Shown: positions 18,396-28,104, counted from the stretch's first letter. The stretch is 64,000 bases of DNA from Bradyrhizobium sp. Ce-3 (GCF_022835695.1 NZ_BQUV01000002.1:62001-126000); one strand, 5' to 3'. Numbers and translations are program-made. The notes: generated from the letters alone by a model not told the origin.

Positions 18396-20809
18396 GGCGC
18401 GGGCTCCAGCCATGCTGCGAGGCCGTCCTCGCGCCATTGATTGCGCAGCCTTTCGCTGAGCGCCAGATGGTCCGCCAGCACGTGGGTGCTAGGGGCCTGT
18501 CGCAACAAAGCGAGGTCGTGGTCGCCGGCGCCATGTGCGGCGGCGACGATGGCGGCCACCCGATCGGTCTCCTGCGGGCTCAATTCGGCAAATGCCATGC
18601 GCAGCTGCGGCAGCAGCGCGAGGAATCCCGGATCGTCGACGGCGCCGAACAGATTGTCGATCGCCGTGATGACGCTGCTGTCATTGACGAACAGCTGCGG
18701 TGCCAGCGCCATCACGCCGGACAGCGTGCGGATCGCTTCGCCAGGGCGCGCGAATGCGCCCGCCAGCGCCGCCGACAGACGTCGCCCGGCCTCGGCCTCG
18801 TCGATCAGGCCGATCACCGCGGCAACCGCGATGACCGCGCCGTTCAGCTGCGGATCGAGCTGTGCCGACATCAGATGCTGCACGGCATCGCGGAGCGGCT
18901 GCGTCGGAAATGGTGGATCCGGATCGGCCATCGCCTCCGTCAGCGCCGCCAGACTGGCGACCGCTTCGCCGGCATTGTCGGCGTTGACTGCGGCGAGGTC
19001 AGGCAGCAGCTCGGCGATGCGGCGGGCCAGCCGGTCGAGCAGGGCAGGGAGCAGGGCGGCGAATGCGCTGATAGCAGCGTCGGACTGCATCCCCCTGGCG
19101 CGGCTGTCGAGGGCCTGGCCGATCACCAGCGCGTTGGCGAGGCGCAGCAGATGGGTGTCCGCGCCGACTGCGACGCTGACGGCCGCGACCAGCGCCTCGG
19201 CCGCGCTGCCGATCCCGGCATCGAAGGCGATGGCCAGGAGGTTGAACGCCGCCTCGGCGTTGTTGCACTGGCCTTCGGTCTCGAGGTCGGCGAGGCGCCG
19301 GATCAGGATCGTCGCGGCTGCGTCTCTCACGGTTTCGCCGTCGGCCGCGCGCTCGATCAGCGCGGCCTCGACGGCGGGCGACCAGGAGTAGGTCCAGGTC
19401 TCCATCAGCATATCGGCGCGAAACCCGTGTACCCTGTCGGGGCCCTTGACGCGCTCGGCGAAGGGCGCTGCGACCAGCCGCATCGCGTGCAGGAACCGGC
19501 TGGTCTGGCCGTGGCGCGGCTTGCGGTAGATGTCGAGCTCGCGCGTCTTGGGCACGGCGTCTTCGAGCGAAAGGCCAAGACTCCGTGCTTCCACGCGCGC
19601 ACGTTCGACCAGCGGCGGCAGCCGGCTGCCGGGTGGCAGGTCGCCGAGCCGGTCACCCTGGAGGAACGTCCGGAAGGCGGCGAGCAGCGGATGGGCGCCG
19701 ACCTCGATCTCCTCCTTGATCGCGGACGATTGCAGGGCGTCGAACAGCTCGGTTCGACCCGGCTCGGACAGGCCGCGCAGCTCGGCGAGCCGGGTCGCAG
19801 TCTCGATCATGGCGCGCAAGGTCGGAAACGCGAACGCCAGCGCCGGTTCGTGTTCGATCAGGTGCGCGCGAAAGCCGACCAGGATCTCCTCGGTCAGCGA
19901 GCTCTTGGCATCGTCATCCGCTCCGGTCAGGCGCTCCCAGACCCGCTCGTAGAAGCCGGGCAACGGCAGGCCGGCGCCGTAGCCGTTCAAGCGATCGAGC
20001 GCGCGGAAGTCGTAACGGACCAGCCAGGCATTGGAGCGCGCCGCCGCGCCGGCAGGTCGCGACGTCTCCAATGCGGCATCGATCAATGCCGGCGTATGAA
20101 AGCCGCCGGTGACGATGACGATCGGGCCGGCGCGCGCTGCGATCGCCTCCTGAATGCAGGCGCGCATCATCGCTTCCCGCACCAGCGTTCCGTCGGTGCG
20201 CAACTCATCCGGGTCCGATGCGGCACGCAGCGCGGCGCAATAGGCGCCGACGCCGGCAAAGAAGCCGCGCCAGTCGGTGCCGCGGGCGCGCGCCTCGAAC
20301 AGTCCGTCCCACAGTCCGAGTCCGTCGCGAAACCCGGTCCGCGCGCACATCGCCTCGACATAGGCGCCGCGATCGAACATCGTCTCGCGCATCGGCAGCA
20401 ACGGCTGGTCCGGCCGGTCGCGGCGGTCGGACAGCATCGCGGCGTGGCGCGACGGCAGATCGATGAAGCGGACGGTGGCGCCGAGCTCGGTCGCCTGCTG
20501 GATAGCGACGAATTCGGGCGAATGGCGGCAGATCGGATAATAGGTCGTGCCGCCGCGGCCTTTCTCCGCGTTATCAGGCAGCGCCACCATGGCAACCGGC
20601 GGCACAACGCCCGGCGCGAGCATCTCGCCGATCAAGGGCTCGAAATCAACCGGCCCCTCGATCAGCACGGCAGCCGGCCGGATCGCGCGCAGTGCTCCCC
20701 GCAGATGCAGTGCGCAGGCCGGCGAGTGATGGCGGATCGGAAAGAAGTAAAGGCCGCGTTCGGCGTCAAACAGCCGGAGAGCGGTCGCGGCCGGATCGAG
20801 TGCGTTCAT
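18392..20809 (-). CDS. DUF5682 protein (YehM-like), possible TIKI/TraB-type fold
   Basis: The product has 805 residues. The N-terminal part contains YFFPIRHHSPAC (His27, His28), AVLIEGPVDF (Glu51), an arginine-acid pair in LVREAMMRACI (211-212) and IVIVTGGFHTPAL (GGFH at 235-238). This spaced set of E, R-acid and GxxH resembles the TIKI/TraB/EreA hydrolase superfamily; that link is my inference. The remainder is long, helical and unassigned. It overlaps the VWA gene by 4 bases and lies 10 bases after the ATPase gene. It is the third gene of the operon and matches yehM by neighbourhood and domain. Confidence 0.82.
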   Translation of the reverse strand: MNALDPAATALRLFDAERGLYFFPIRHHSPACALHLRGALRAIRPAAVLIEGPVDFEPLIGEMLAPGVVPPVAMVALPDNAEKGRGGTTYYPICRHSPEFVAIQQATELGATVRFIDLPSRHAAMLSDRRDRPDQPLLPMRETMFDRGAYVEAMCARTGFRDGLGLWDGLFEARARGTDWRGFFAGVGAYCAALRAASDPDELRTDGTLVREAMMRACIQEAIAARAGPIVIVTGGFHTPALIDAALETSRPAGAAARSNAWLVRYDFRALDRLNGYGAGLPLPGFYERVWERLTGADDDAKSSLTEEILVGFRAHLIEHEPALAFAFPTLRAMIETATRLAELRGLSEPGRTELFDALQSSAIKEEIEVGAHPLLAAFRTFLQGDRLGDLPPGSRLPPLVERARVEARSLGLSLEDAVPKTRELDIYRKPRHGQTSRFLHAMRLVAAPFAERVKGPDRVHGFRADMLMETWTYSWSPAVEAALIERAADGETVRDAAATILIRRLADLETEGQCNNAEAAFNLLAIAFDAGIGSAAEALVAAVSVAVGADTHLLRLANALVIGQALDSRARGMQSDAAISAFAALLPALLDRLARRIAELLPDLAAVNADNAGEAVASLAALTEAMADPDPPFPTQPLRDAVQHLMSAQLDPQLNGAVIAVAAVIGLIDEAEAGRRLSAALAGAFARPGEAIRTLSGVMALAPQLFVNDSSVITAIDNLFGAVDDPGFLALLPQLRMAFAELSPQETDRVAAIVAAAHGAGDHDLALLRQAPSTHVLADHLALSERLRNQWREDGLAAWLEPAP

Positions 20810-20819
20810 GCCGCGAGCC

Positions 20820-21923
20820 TCAGCCCTCGTCCTTCATCGCCTTCACCGCGCCGAGAAAATCCGACCACACCTTGCTGCGGCGGGCGCGCTCCTTGACGAT
20901 GTGATCGACATAGGCGCGCACCTTCTTCACGTCGTCCACATTGTCCTTGACGATGACGCCATGCAATTGCCGGCCGATATGGGCGCCGCCGACGTCGCCG
21001 GTGCCGAGAAACGCCGCTTCCAGCGCGGCGGCATGGGCGATGTTGACGGCCTCCGCCGTCGACATCACGGCCGACGGCTTCGACAGCGGCACGTTGTCTT
21101 TGGTTTGACCGCGGCGCAGATCCTGGAAGGTGGTGACGAGAAGGTCGGTGACCTCGTCCGGGAAGTTCACGGAGATGTCGGCCTGGCCGAGCCGCTTGCC
21201 GACTTCCTGGCGGATCAGTTCGATCTCCAGCGCCGGATCGGTCAGCGGCAGCACAGTCTCGAAATTGAAGCGGCGCTTGAGCGCGCTCGACATCTCGTGC
21301 ACGCCGCGGTCGCGCAGGTTGGCGGTGCCGATCACCGAAAAGCCGGGCGCTGCGTAGACGCTCGCGCTCTCGCCGAGCTCCGGCACTGTCATCATCTTTT
21401 CCGACAGCACCGAGATCAGCACGTCCTGAATCTCGGGCGGGCATCGGGTCAGCTCCTCGATCCGGACGACGCGGCCGAGCCGCATCGCTTCCATCACCGG
21501 GGAGGGGACCAGCGCGCGCGGCGTCGGGCCCTCGGCGATCAGCAGCGCATAGTTCCAGCCATAGCGGACATGATCCTCGGTGACGCCGGTCGATCCCTGC
21601 ACCACCAGCATCGAGGAGCCGCTGATCGCGGCGGCCAGCAATTCCGACAGCATCGATTTGGCGGTGCCGGGTTCGCCCACCAGCATCAGGCCTTGCTCGC
21701 TCATCAATGCGACCAGCGCACGCTCAACCAGCGCATCGTCGCCATAGAACTTGCGCCGGACCGAGAGCTTGGCGTCGCCGAGGATGAAGCTGCGGACCGC
21801 GCGCGCGGAGAGCGCCCAGCCCGGCGGCCGTCTGCCCTGATCGGCGGCCTTCAATGCCGCGAGCTCGTCGGCGAAGCGGGCTTCCGCGCTGGGGCGCAGT
21901 TGCAGTGCGTTCTTCTGTTCCAT
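20820..21923 (-). CDS. MoxR-type AAA+ ATPase (YehL-like)
   Basis: The protein has 367 residues from ATG 21923, which shares one base with the upstream stop codon (TAATG). Walker A is GEPGTAKS (83-90). The Walker B region is unusual: RIEELTRCPPEIQDVLISVLSEK, with Glu-Glu where many MoxR proteins have Asp-Glu. Sensor 1 is VIGTANLRDRGVHEMSSALKRRF. A C-terminal helical lid follows. MoxR ATPases remodel or load partner proteins, usually with a VWA protein, present here two genes downstream. It is the second gene of the operon and likely its energy source. Confidence 0.92.
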   Translation of the reverse strand: MEQKNALQLRPSAEARFADELAALKAADQGRRPPGWALSARAVRSFILGDAKLSVRRKFYGDDALVERALVALMSEQGLMLVGEPGTAKSMLSELLAAAISGSSMLVVQGSTGVTEDHVRYGWNYALLIAEGPTPRALVPSPVMEAMRLGRVVRIEELTRCPPEIQDVLISVLSEKMMTVPELGESASVYAAPGFSVIGTANLRDRGVHEMSSALKRRFNFETVLPLTDPALEIELIRQEVGKRLGQADISVNFPDEVTDLLVTTFQDLRRGQTKDNVPLSKPSAVMSTAEAVNIAHAAALEAAFLGTGDVGGAHIGRQLHGVIVKDNVDDVKKVRAYVDHIVKERARRSKVWSDFLGAVKAMKDEG

Positions 21924-24900
21924 TACCAGGCCGTCCTGTTGCACCAGTCCTCGGCATATCCGCTGCCGGCGCTCGCGATCTGATGCAGGTCGTTCCAGAC
22001 CTCGCTCAGCAGCACCGGCGGTACTTCGTTGAGTGCGATCTGCGCACCATAGCCCGATCGGCCGCCCTTGCGGGCCCGCACGAACTTGGCTGCCAGCAGC
22101 GCCACGGCACGATTTTCCTCGGGCAGCGGCGATCCCGTGAACTCGATCACCGCATTGATTCCGATGCCGCCGAACGGCTTGATGTATTGCGTGAACCAGC
22201 CGCCATCCTCGGCCTGCGCGCGCTCATAGCCGAGCTTCTGCGCGGCGCTGCGCAGCTTGAACGCCTCGATGATGTGGCCGTTGCGGTCGTCGATCGAATT
22301 GCCGGTCGCGCTCGCCATTACCGGGCGGTCCAGCTGGTTGAACAACGGCGCGACCTTGTAGTCGGCGAGATGCTGCTTCCAGGCCTCGCTCTGTTCGGCG
22401 GATAGCAGCGAGCGATGCGCGAGCTGGACGCCGATCAAGGATTCCGGATCGACGGCGTTGTCGGCGCTGTCGGTCAAGGAAAGGTCCTCGAGCGGCCGGA
22501 ACGATGCGACGACGTCGCCTTGCGGGTCGAGGCCGAGCCAGATCAGGCGTTGCACCAGCCGCCCGACGATCGGATGCTCGAGCAGGAAGCGTCGCCATTC
22601 GGCAAGCTGCCAGCGCCGGCCGACACAGAGCGCCTCGTAGAGCCGCTTGGCCTGGAATTCGTGGACCTGCTTCAGTTCCTTCTTGGCATTCGAGAGCGCC
22701 TTCTTGGCCTCGGAAGCGCTCTCCTTGTCGGGGCCTTCGCTGATCTGAGGCAGGTTCTTCACCACCTTGCCGTCGGGATTGTAGAGCGTGAGCACGTCTT
22801 CCGCATCGAGCTTGGCCTGGTAGACGCGGGTGCCGATCTCGAGATCGAGAAGACCGCGCTCGTCGAGGCCCGCGGTCGGGATGGTGCGGTCGGCCAGCTC
22901 GTCGGTGGTCCAGCCGCGCTCGTCGGCGATGCGTTCGACCAGGGACTGCGCCAGCACCTGGACCGAATTGGTGCGATGGCGGCGGGCGATCGACAGCAAC
23001 ATCTGCAATGCGGCCGACGACGTGTTGCCGCTCAGATATTCCGTGAGCGCCTTGACCTGCGCGACCCGGGTATAGTGATCGCGCATGTAGGTGCGGACGA
23101 TCTGGACCGCGAAGGTGCCTTCCGCACGTGCCGCGAGTCCGAGGATGCCGCGGTCGGCGTGGGCGTTGTTGAGATAGATCGAGAGCCGCTCGGCGCGCAG
23201 ATCGGCAAACGCCTTCTCATAGGTATAGGAGCGGTAGAACTCGTTGTTCCAGCGCTTGGCGTAGCCCTGATAGGTATCGTAGCGCGCCTGGGCGCCGGCC
23301 TTGGCGTAGGCGTTGGCTTCGTCCTCCGAGCAGTGCGTCGCGTCGTAGCGCAGGAAGCTGCCGAGGATGTGACGCCCGAGTGCCTCGGCACTCTCAGGCG
23401 TCAGCTCATCGAGCCAGAGCGAGAACAGCGTGTTGCCGCCGGGCTGGGTGAGCTTGCCGGCGAGGGCGATCCACCAGCGCGGCACCTCGGGCGGGACCGC
23501 GGTGCCGTTCGCCCAGTTCAACGCCGGGAGGCTGTCGAGTGGAAACCAGCCGATATCCTTGACCTTCTTGCCCTTCAGGCCGGCGGTTGCTTCCTTGATC
23601 AGGATCTCCGGCGAGACGTAGCTGGAGATGTCGACCTTGAGCCGGCGCAGGGCGCCAAGCGCGGCAGCCCGCACCAGCTCGGACTTCTCCTTGCCGAGCG
23701 ATGTCTTGAGCGGTTCGATGGCGCTCTCGGCGCCGATCGCACCCAGCATCTCGGCGACACCGGAGCGCACGTCCTGTTTGCTGTCGGAAAGGAACGGCAC
23801 CAGACGTTGCTCGATTCCGTCGATCTCGAGCAGCAATGCGCGTGCCGGCTTGTTGAGCGATTTCTTCGACGACAGCGCGTGGGTCAGCACTGTGTTGAAG
23901 TAGCGCGCCGGCAATTTCGGGAACAGGCGAAGCAGGCCGAGTGCATTCAGGATCGGCGGTTCGCGAAAATCCGTCGCGGCTACCTGGCCGAGCGCCTGGT
24001 CGAGCACGTCGAAATGAGCTGCGAGATAGGGCCAGATCGCCTGCGCCGGCAGGTCCTCGGAGATGCCGGCGTTCAGCGCCTGGACGGCAAGTGTCTTCGC
24101 TTCCAGACCAGGCTGCATCAGGGTTGCCAGGGTCCGCAGATCGAGGCCATTGGTCAGCCGCGCGTGAATGGCACCGTGGATCGCTCCATGGCCATTCATC
24201 AAATTCGACAGCAGCCAGCCGTGATTCCTTGTCGCGCCGGCGAGCAGCGCGCGGGCGCGGCAAAGGTGCCACAGCGTGAGCTCCGGATTGTTGAACGGCG
24301 GTTCGGCCGCGGCATCGCTGCCGTAGGGCGCGAAGGGAGAGAAGTTGCCGATTTTGGCGGCTGCGGCTTCGTCGATCGGGCTGCTCGCGGCGAGCAGCGC
24401 ACAATACCTGTCGACGACGGTCGGATCGATCGGCTGGGGCGGCACGGGTGCCTTCCAGTTCTTCCGCTGTTCGGCAGTGGCCTTGTCGTGGCGCGCCTTC
24501 TGGTCTTCGTAGTTCTTCAGCCAGCGGGCGTGCGCCTTGTCGAGAAGACCCTGATATCCGGCCTTGACGCTATCGGGCAGTGGCGTCGGCCCCGGTGTCG
24601 CGGCGAGCGGCGGTGCAAGCACTTCGCTGCCATCGGCGGCGAGGTAGCCCTCGGCGCCGTCGCCACTCAATGTGCGCGGGATCGCGGCCGCGTCGTCGCG
24701 AACGACGGATGATCCCAGTCCAAGCTCGATGATCTTGCGGACCGTCTTGGAGGTTTCCTTGGCAAGATGTGCTTCGAGCAGCGGGCGCGCCTGTTCGCCG
24801 ATGACCAGCGGCAGAATCTGCGCGGCCTGCGCGCGCGCCGTCGGGTTGCCCTCGGCGAGAGTTTGCGTGACGCTGGCGGCGAGGGTCTCGGGAGGCGAGG

Positions 24901-25708
24901 CGAGCAGGGCATTCTGCGCCGCCTCGCGGACCGCCTTGCTGGTCGACAGAAGATACTGCTGGTAGATGAAGTCGAAATACGCGTCCCTGACCAGGTCGAA
25001 CTGCTTCAGGATATGGATCACGATGGCCTGCGACGGGCGGTCGTATTTGGCATATGCCGCGGTGACGGCCTGCCGGTCCGCAACAAGGCCGTTCTTGAAG
25101 TCGAACCTTGTCGCGATATCGTGGTTACGCAAAGCATGCTGGTTGATCTTCTCCAGCACCAGCAGGTCCAGCGCGATGACGACGGCGTTGTCTTCCGCGT
25201 CGCGCCAGTTCAGCACCGCGTTGAGATCAGTCGGCTGCTTCTGATCCGGATTCGGGCCGATCGCGCCGCGGGCGAGAAAGCCGCGGAGCCACAGCGGGCT
25301 CGGTCCCGGATGGGCGTACAATCCCCAGCGCGAACCCTTTTGTGGCACGATCAGGACCTCGAGGTAGCGGCGGATCCAGGTCGCCTCGGGTCCGTGCTGC
25401 CGCTTGAACAGATTGGTGCTGGCCGCGAGCGCCTTGTTCACCACGGCCTGAGCTGCCGCCGGAGCGTTATAGGGCGCGTACTGGGCGAGGGCGGTCTGCA
25501 CCGCATTCGACTGTTGCTCGAGCTGCAGCAGCACGGAGCCCCCTTCGCCGGTCAGAACATAGGCAATGGTGCGCTGCGCGAGGTCGGGGCTGATGGTCTC
25601 GAGCCGCTGCAGGTCGGTCACGATGTCGGTGACGGTCGCCTTGTCGGCTGCGGTAGCGGGAAGGGCCGGCTTGCCGATGCCGATCACCGATTTGAGAAAA
25701 TCAAACAT
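21923..25708 (-). CDS. DUF4132 protein (YehI/MolR-like)
   Basis: The first gene of the operon encodes 1261 residues. The N-terminal two thirds are rich in HEAT-like helical repeats (for instance DVRSGVAEMLGAIGAESAIEPLKTSL at about 655-680). The C-terminal quarter carries the DUF4132 core, with WQLAEWRRFLLEHPIVGRLVQRLIWLGL and the KLRSAAQKLGYERAQAEDGGWF segment. No WGR domain is seen at the N-terminus, unlike some MolR-type proteins. No enzyme motif is evident; a scaffold or substrate-recognition role for the ATPase complex is likely. Length is close to that of E. coli YehI. Confidence 0.85.
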   Translation of the reverse strand: MFDFLKSVIGIGKPALPATAADKATVTDIVTDLQRLETISPDLAQRTIAYVLTGEGGSVLLQLEQQSNAVQTALAQYAPYNAPAAAQAVVNKALAASTNLFKRQHGPEATWIRRYLEVLIVPQKGSRWGLYAHPGPSPLWLRGFLARGAIGPNPDQKQPTDLNAVLNWRDAEDNAVVIALDLLVLEKINQHALRNHDIATRFDFKNGLVADRQAVTAAYAKYDRPSQAIVIHILKQFDLVRDAYFDFIYQQYLLSTSKAVREAAQNALLASPPETLAASVTQTLAEGNPTARAQAAQILPLVIGEQARPLLEAHLAKETSKTVRKIIELGLGSSVVRDDAAAIPRTLSGDGAEGYLAADGSEVLAPPLAATPGPTPLPDSVKAGYQGLLDKAHARWLKNYEDQKARHDKATAEQRKNWKAPVPPQPIDPTVVDRYCALLAASSPIDEAAAAKIGNFSPFAPYGSDAAAEPPFNNPELTLWHLCRARALLAGATRNHGWLLSNLMNGHGAIHGAIHARLTNGLDLRTLATLMQPGLEAKTLAVQALNAGISEDLPAQAIWPYLAAHFDVLDQALGQVAATDFREPPILNALGLLRLFPKLPARYFNTVLTHALSSKKSLNKPARALLLEIDGIEQRLVPFLSDSKQDVRSGVAEMLGAIGAESAIEPLKTSLGKEKSELVRAAALGALRRLKVDISSYVSPEILIKEATAGLKGKKVKDIGWFPLDSLPALNWANGTAVPPEVPRWWIALAGKLTQPGGNTLFSLWLDELTPESAEALGRHILGSFLRYDATHCSEDEANAYAKAGAQARYDTYQGYAKRWNNEFYRSYTYEKAFADLRAERLSIYLNNAHADRGILGLAARAEGTFAVQIVRTYMRDHYTRVAQVKALTEYLSGNTSSAALQMLLSIARRHRTNSVQVLAQSLVERIADERGWTTDELADRTIPTAGLDERGLLDLEIGTRVYQAKLDAEDVLTLYNPDGKVVKNLPQISEGPDKESASEAKKALSNAKKELKQVHEFQAKRLYEALCVGRRWQLAEWRRFLLEHPIVGRLVQRLIWLGLDPQGDVVASFRPLEDLSLTDSADNAVDPESLIGVQLAHRSLLSAEQSEAWKQHLADYKVAPLFNQLDRPVMASATGNSIDDRNGHIIEAFKLRSAAQKLGYERAQAEDGGWFTQYIKPFGGIGINAVIEFTGSPLPEENRAVALLAAKFVRARKGGRSGYGAQIALNEVPPVLLSEVWNDLHQIASAGSGYAEDWCNRTAW

Positions 25709-26253
25709 GCCTGAAATCTGGATCGAGCGGGGGGCCTGTCACCGCCGACAGCATCGGCGTTGACGCGAGCATCTCTTGCAATTCGACAGGATTCATCCGG
25801 GCATTGTAGCGTCCGTAGATCACGACTGCACGAACGAGCACGCAACTTGATCAACACGCGGCGGGGCTGGTTCCGAGTAGCATCTGATTCCGCAGTATCG
25901 TCTAAAGATCATGGCTCAATTCTGATCTGCGTTCTTAGGATCGTCGCAACGCTCTCGACAGGCTTTGCGCTGTCTGGATGATGCGGCCTTTGCCGCTGCT
26001 GGCGCTCGGGTTGGAAAACGCCTATAGGGGCGAGCCGCCGCATCGGCGCGCAATCATCTCGGCAAGCCGTTGAAGTTGCAGTCATCTTCCGCAGGCTCCC
26101 AGCGACGGACGATTTCGCGATCGGGGCTGCGGTCCTGTAACACGACCCGCGTAGTGTCGCGGAGGCATGGCCTTGCCGGTTCGGCGCTGTCAGCCGGAAG
26201 CCAATGCCTCTCCCGATCGCGCGGCCGCAAGCCTGCCCCACCCGGAGCGCCTG
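25709..26253. other. 545-base divergent intergenic region
   Basis: This stretch separates the start of the DUF4132-led operon (minus strand) from the small membrane gene at 26254 (plus strand). It must hold the operon's promoter, but I cannot place -35/-10 boxes with confidence. No gene, repeat or RNA is recognised. Confidence 0.5.
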
Positions 26254-26628
26254 ATGATCTTTGCCAGCTACGTCTATCGTGTCGTCTCCAACTTCGTGTT
26301 CCTGGGGCTGGTCTATTTCACGCTCAACCTTCTGGAGAAATACCAGCAGCGCGCGACGGTCGCGATCCTGGTGCTGATCTATGCGACGATGCATGCCCTC
26401 TCGGGTCTGCGCTCATTCTATTTCTTCCAGCGCATCGAGCGCCTGGAGGGCGAGACGCGGCGGTTGGCCGCAGCGGCCGGCGAGGGGCCCAATGCGGCGG
26501 CCTCGCGCAAGCAGATCGTCGCCGATGTCACCGAGCTCAGGCATTCCGGCGAGATCAAATCCTATATCGACATTTTCTTTCTGGCGCTGGTGATCCTGCT
26601 CTGCGTCGCCAAGATCGTGGCCAGCTAG
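26254..26628 (+). CDS. Small integral membrane protein, 124 aa
   Basis: ATG 26254 is chosen because GGAG precedes it by 7 bases and the product then begins directly with a hydrophobic segment (residues 5-23). A second segment covers about 31-50, a charged and helical loop follows (LEGETRRLAAAAGEG), and a third lies at the C-terminus (105-122). I do not recognise the family. Its stop codon lies 6 bases from the convergent deacetylase gene. Confidence 0.6.
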   Translation: MIFASYVYRVVSNFVFLGLVYFTLNLLEKYQQRATVAILVLIYATMHALSGLRSFYFFQRIERLEGETRRLAAAAGEGPNAAASRKQIVADVTELRHSGEIKSYIDIFFLALVILLCVAKIVAS

Positions 26629-26634
26629 GTCACA

Positions 26635-28008
26635 TCAATCCGGCACGCGCTTGCTGGCCGCCGAGGCTTCGGCGCGCGGGGTGCGCCTGGCGACGTGGAC
26701 TGAAGCATTGTTCGCGGCCGGCGGCGCGACCCGCATGGGTGCCGCGTGGACTCTGCCGTGACCCGAAACGGGCGGCTGATGCGCGGCCTGCCGCGGATGC
26801 CTGGCCTGGCGCGCGGAGATCGCCTGCGCGCGCGGTGCGCCGGCGGCCGGAACAACGGCGCGCTGTGCAAGGCGGCGACTGGCGGCCGAGCGGGCTGCGA
26901 GCAAGGTCAGGTCCAGCGCCTCGGGAACGCGAAACACGTCGGCCGCCGGGATCGGCAGGGTCGAGACGGCCGCGAGCTGGGTGAGTTGCGGCTGCGGCCA
27001 CAGCGTGCGGACGGGCGCCGCGACGCGCGCCCGCTGCGCGTGGTCGAGAATGTCGGCGTCGCGCCAATCCAGGTCGGCAAACACCGGGGCCGGCAGCGTC
27101 CGCGTCGCGGTGAACACGAAGTTCGGAATTTTCGGCCAGCGCGTGATCGCCACCGTCTCGGTCGGCGGACGCATGAACCATTGCTGCGGCTCGGTCGGCG
27201 TCGCCGGGCGATCTGCGGTCGCGGGGACGACGTGCACGATGCGATAGCCGCGCTCCCTCAGCGTGTTGAGGATGCGCGGCAGCGCCGCGACGGTGCGCGG
27301 CTGGATGTCGTGCAGCAGCAGGATGCCCTTGCGCTTGGCCTCGATGCGCTGGATCGCGAGGTCGTAGACCCGCTGCGGCGAGATGTGGCGCCAGTCGTCG
27401 GCCGGGAAGTCGGCGCTCCAGACCTGGATGCCCTGCGATGCCAGATAGGCCTCGGGGATCTCGGCGCGCATCAGGCCGGGGATCCGGAAGAACGGTGCCA
27501 GCTTGCTCCGGTCGCCGTTGAGGGCTGCGAGCGTCGAGGCGATGCCGTCGTCGACTTCCTGCTTCACCCGCTCGAGCGGCATCTTGTTCATCGTCAGCGG
27601 ATGGTTCTGGCTGTGCGTGCCGACGGTGTGTCCGGCCGCGATCAGCTTGCGCACGCCCTCCGGATTGAAGCGGGCCTGTGAGCCGATGGTGAAGAAGGTC
27701 GCCTTGACGCACTGGCTGGCGAGGGTGGCCAGCACCTGGTTGCTGTATTTCGGCAGCGGCCCGTCGTCGAAGGTCAGCACCACCTCATGGTCGGCGAGCG
27801 GCAAGGTCTCCGGATACTGCATGGTGCCGATCCGCGGATGCTCCATGGGATCGACCACCAGGGTCCGCGAGGTGCCGAGTGCGTTGGGGTTGGGACAGTC
27901 CGCGGCGGCGAGGGCGGTGTGCGGCGTCATCACGCCGCAGCCCAGGAGCGCCGCGCCGATCGCGGTCCGCGACCGCTTCCGGATCATCACCAGGACGTTT
28001 GCAATCAT
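26635..28008 (-). CDS. Secreted polysaccharide deacetylase (NodB family), long C-terminal tail
   Basis: The protein has 457 residues. A signal peptide (to about residue 36, ending ALAAA) precedes the NodB homology domain, with TFDDGP at 79-84 (catalytic Asp and metal Asp), THSQNH at 131-136 (metal histidines), the RIPG arginine motif, and LLLHDIQPRT. It removes N-acetyl groups from a glycan in the periplasm. After about residue 300 comes an extra Ala/Pro/Arg-rich tail with no domain. The start at 28008 gives the best signal peptide. The next gene upstream on the same strand is a shorter paralogue with the same LGTSRxLxVDP lead segment. Confidence 0.88.
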   Translation of the reverse strand: MIANVLVMIRKRSRTAIGAALLGCGVMTPHTALAAADCPNPNALGTSRTLVVDPMEHPRIGTMQYPETLPLADHEVVLTFDDGPLPKYSNQVLATLASQCVKATFFTIGSQARFNPEGVRKLIAAGHTVGTHSQNHPLTMNKMPLERVKQEVDDGIASTLAALNGDRSKLAPFFRIPGLMRAEIPEAYLASQGIQVWSADFPADDWRHISPQRVYDLAIQRIEAKRKGILLLHDIQPRTVAALPRILNTLRERGYRIVHVVPATADRPATPTEPQQWFMRPPTETVAITRWPKIPNFVFTATRTLPAPVFADLDWRDADILDHAQRARVAAPVRTLWPQPQLTQLAAVSTLPIPAADVFRVPEALDLTLLAARSAASRRLAQRAVVPAAGAPRAQAISARQARHPRQAAHQPPVSGHGRVHAAPMRVAPPAANNASVHVARRTPRAEASAASKRVPD

Positions 28009-28104
28009 TGAATCTCGGCCGCATTCCAAACGCACTGACGAATCCTTAGGTACGGCCCCATGAATGCCGCCTTAACGGTCTGTAATCCAGCTTTGGTCCC
28101 GGGT

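Noticed and set aside
18437-20896. An 819-codon open frame on the plus strand opposite the DUF5682 gene
   Set aside because: Codon-position bias and known families support the minus-strand gene; the plus-strand product is Arg/Gln-rich and shows no motif.
22415-24712. A 765-codon open frame on the plus strand opposite the DUF4132 gene
   Set aside because: Shadow frame of the same kind; no ribosome-binding site and no recognisable domain.
15144-25708. A known anti-phage system such as BREX, DISARM or Zorya
   Set aside because: No methylase, nuclease, helicase or MotAB-like protein is present; the parts match the yeh-type cluster instead.
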